Below, piece after piece: positions 35,544-36,518 of a stretch of 36,518 nt of DNA. Position numbers and translations under genes: made by a program. Within the stretch, counting starts at the first letter, position 1, and each line of letters opens with the position of its first letter. Origin of the DNA: a bacterium UBP8_UBA817 (GTDB taxonomy: Bacteria; Margulisbacteria; Marinamargulisbacteria; CAMDBA01); NCBI GenBank assembly GCA_945888995.1, contig CAMDBA010000013.1:1-36518 (forward strand), given 5' to 3'. Below the pieces are notes generated by a model. It made no database searches. It was not told where the DNA came from and was given only the letters and a program-made list of their open reading frames with translations.

Positions 35544-36518
35544 ACGGCTGGATCCGTTATTTACGCCGATGCAGGTCTTGATTCTTGCGATCTGCGGTAT
35601 TGCGGTGGTGGGGGGCGGGCTTTATTTTATCCGTGATTTGTTATTCCCGCTTATTTTGGCGTGGATTTTATCGTATGTGTTGACCCCTTTGGTCGATCGT
35701 TTTGAATCGGTCGTGCGGAGCCGGGCCTTGGCGGTCGGACTTTTGTTCGGTATTTTTATTCTGGGTATTGCATTTCTCTTAATCGTTATTTTGCCGGTTT
35801 TAGCTAGGGAAATAACGGATTTTACCCACGCTTTGCCAGATTATATTGACAGTGGCCGGATCTGGTTTAACTCGATTAAAGGGGCTCTGGTAACGGAGTA
35901 TCCGGTTTTTGAGACATTCAAATTGCTGCATCTTATTCAGGAGCAAGTACAGGGAATAGTGCTTTGGCTTGCTCAGAGTATGAGCACGATTATTCTGTCG
36001 CTTGTCGGCATCATTTCTTTTTTGAGTTTGGTGCCGGTTATTTTGTTTTTCTTTTTGCTAGAAGCCCATCAAATTAAGAAGAAGTTATTGGAGCTGGTGC
36101 CGAACCGGTATTTTGAGATTGTGATGAGCCTTAATTTTCGGGTTACCCAGCAGCTTGGTCATTATTTGCGTGGGGTTTTGATCGAGGCGTCTATTGTTGG
36201 GACGCTTTCGACAGTGTTTTTGACGATTTTGGGCGTGAATTATGCCATCTTAATCGGAATTGTTGCCGGTGTGTGTAATCTGGTTCCGTATTTAGGGCCC
36301 ATTAGCGGCGCGATTCCTGCCGCAATTATCTTTTATCTCCAAACCAAGAGTCTAACCTCGGTTTTGTATGTGATCATCGCCTTTGTCATCGTTCAATTTA
36401 TCGATAATACCTTCATCCAGCCCACCATTTACGCCCAAAGCGTCAATCTGCATCCCTTGCTAGTCTTATTCGCCGTCATTATTGGCGGAACCTACGGCGG
36501 CATTCTCGGCCTAATGGT
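35536..36518 (+). CDS. AI-2E family transporter/permease (3' end beyond window)
   Basis: ATG at 35536, overlapping the previous gene by 8 bp; the frame stays open to the window end (327 codons, the family being ~340-370 aa). It starts MSRRLDPLFTPMQV, then hydrophobic segments at ~12-30 and 34-50 and ~65-90, an extracytoplasmic or peripheral helical region (~92-150), and later membrane segments. Family hallmarks are LLFPLILAWILSYVLTPLVD near 36-55, GVCNLVPYLGPISGAIPA near 247-264 and FIQPTIYAQSVNLHPLLVLF near 295-314. Members include the AI-2 exporter TqsA and Na+/H+-antiporter-like proteins; the substrate cannot be told from sequence. Confidence 0.93.
   Translation, partial: MSRRLDPLFTPMQVLILAICGIAVVGGGLYFIRDLLFPLILAWILSYVLTPLVDRFESVVRSRALAVGLLFGIFILGIAFLLIVILPVLAREITDFTHALPDYIDSGRIWFNSIKGALVTEYPVFETFKLLHLIQEQVQGIVLWLAQSMSTIILSLVGIISFLSLVPVILFFFLLEAHQIKKKLLELVPNRYFEIVMSLNFRVTQQLGHYLRGVLIEASIVGTLSTVFLTILGVNYAILIGIVAGVCNLVPYLGPISGAIPAAIIFYLQTKSLTSVLYVIIAFVIVQFIDNTFIQPTIYAQSVNLHPLLVLFAVIIGGTYGGILGLM

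Overview
This window looks like a chromosomal segment from an uncultivated bacterium with meso-diaminopimelate peptidoglycan. The MurE homologue carries the DNPR motif of the m-DAP-adding enzymes, there is a lipobox lipoprotein, groES-groEL sit behind a CIRCE operator, and several genes start with TTG. The mix of a compact mur/ftsW cluster, an Amj-type flippase, a SigB/SigF-type sigma factor and large unassignable helical proteins suggests a poorly characterised candidate phylum. Margulisbacteria or relatives would fit, but that is a weak inference from gene content only.

Layout. Positions 36-917 (-) hold a beta-propeller-like protein, divergent from an 844-aa unknown helical protein at 1042-3576 (+). 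That gene runs tail to tail into, and overlaps by 19 bp, a tightly packed (-) operon murE-murF-mraY-murD-ftsW-murG (10137 down to 3558). This is a reduced dcw cluster with unusually short Mur ligases. Divergent from murE is a 1423-aa unknown protein (10283-14554). It is followed by a sigma factor (14710-15450), a double-hotdog FabZ-like protein (15492-16469) and a 48-aa zinc-ribbon protein with its own strong promoter and terminator (16541-16750).

An accessory island spans about 16.75-22.9 kb, all genes on the (-) strand. It holds an F-box-like/Armadillo-repeat protein (16884-18104), a 643-aa protein (18461-20392) and a 343-aa protein with a 35-residue repeat (20931-21962). The first two share an almost identical leader, ribosome-binding site and first codons, embedded in 0.32-0.39 kb direct repeats. 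All three proteins share an N-terminal K-I-[IV]-x-[VM]-R-S motif, and repeat modules are shared between them. Two decayed IS3-family transposase fragments, a perfect 38-bp palindrome and a MITE-like inverted repeat surround them. I read this as a small diversifying family of eukaryote-like, possibly host-directed proteins. It is the most novel part of the window.

From 22.9 kb the content becomes more ordinary again: a 653-aa HEAT-like helical-repeat protein (-), an RNase H with a C-terminal zinc ribbon (-), then a (+) operon of a DUF366-like protein, an Amj-type lipid II flippase and NAD-dependent DNA ligase. A lipoprotein (+) and groES-groEL (-) converge on a shared terminator. Divergent from groES lies a SxtJ-like / DUF5989 / carbamoyltransferase module, followed by a cyclic-nucleotide-binding-domain protein and an AI-2E family permease cut by the window end.

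Functionally, the murE-murG operon plus amj give the lipid II branch of wall synthesis: UDP-MurNAc-peptide, lipid I, lipid II, flipping, polymerisation by FtsW. The carbamoyltransferase module probably decorates an unidentified small molecule or glycan. I saw no tRNA, rRNA or CRISPR array.
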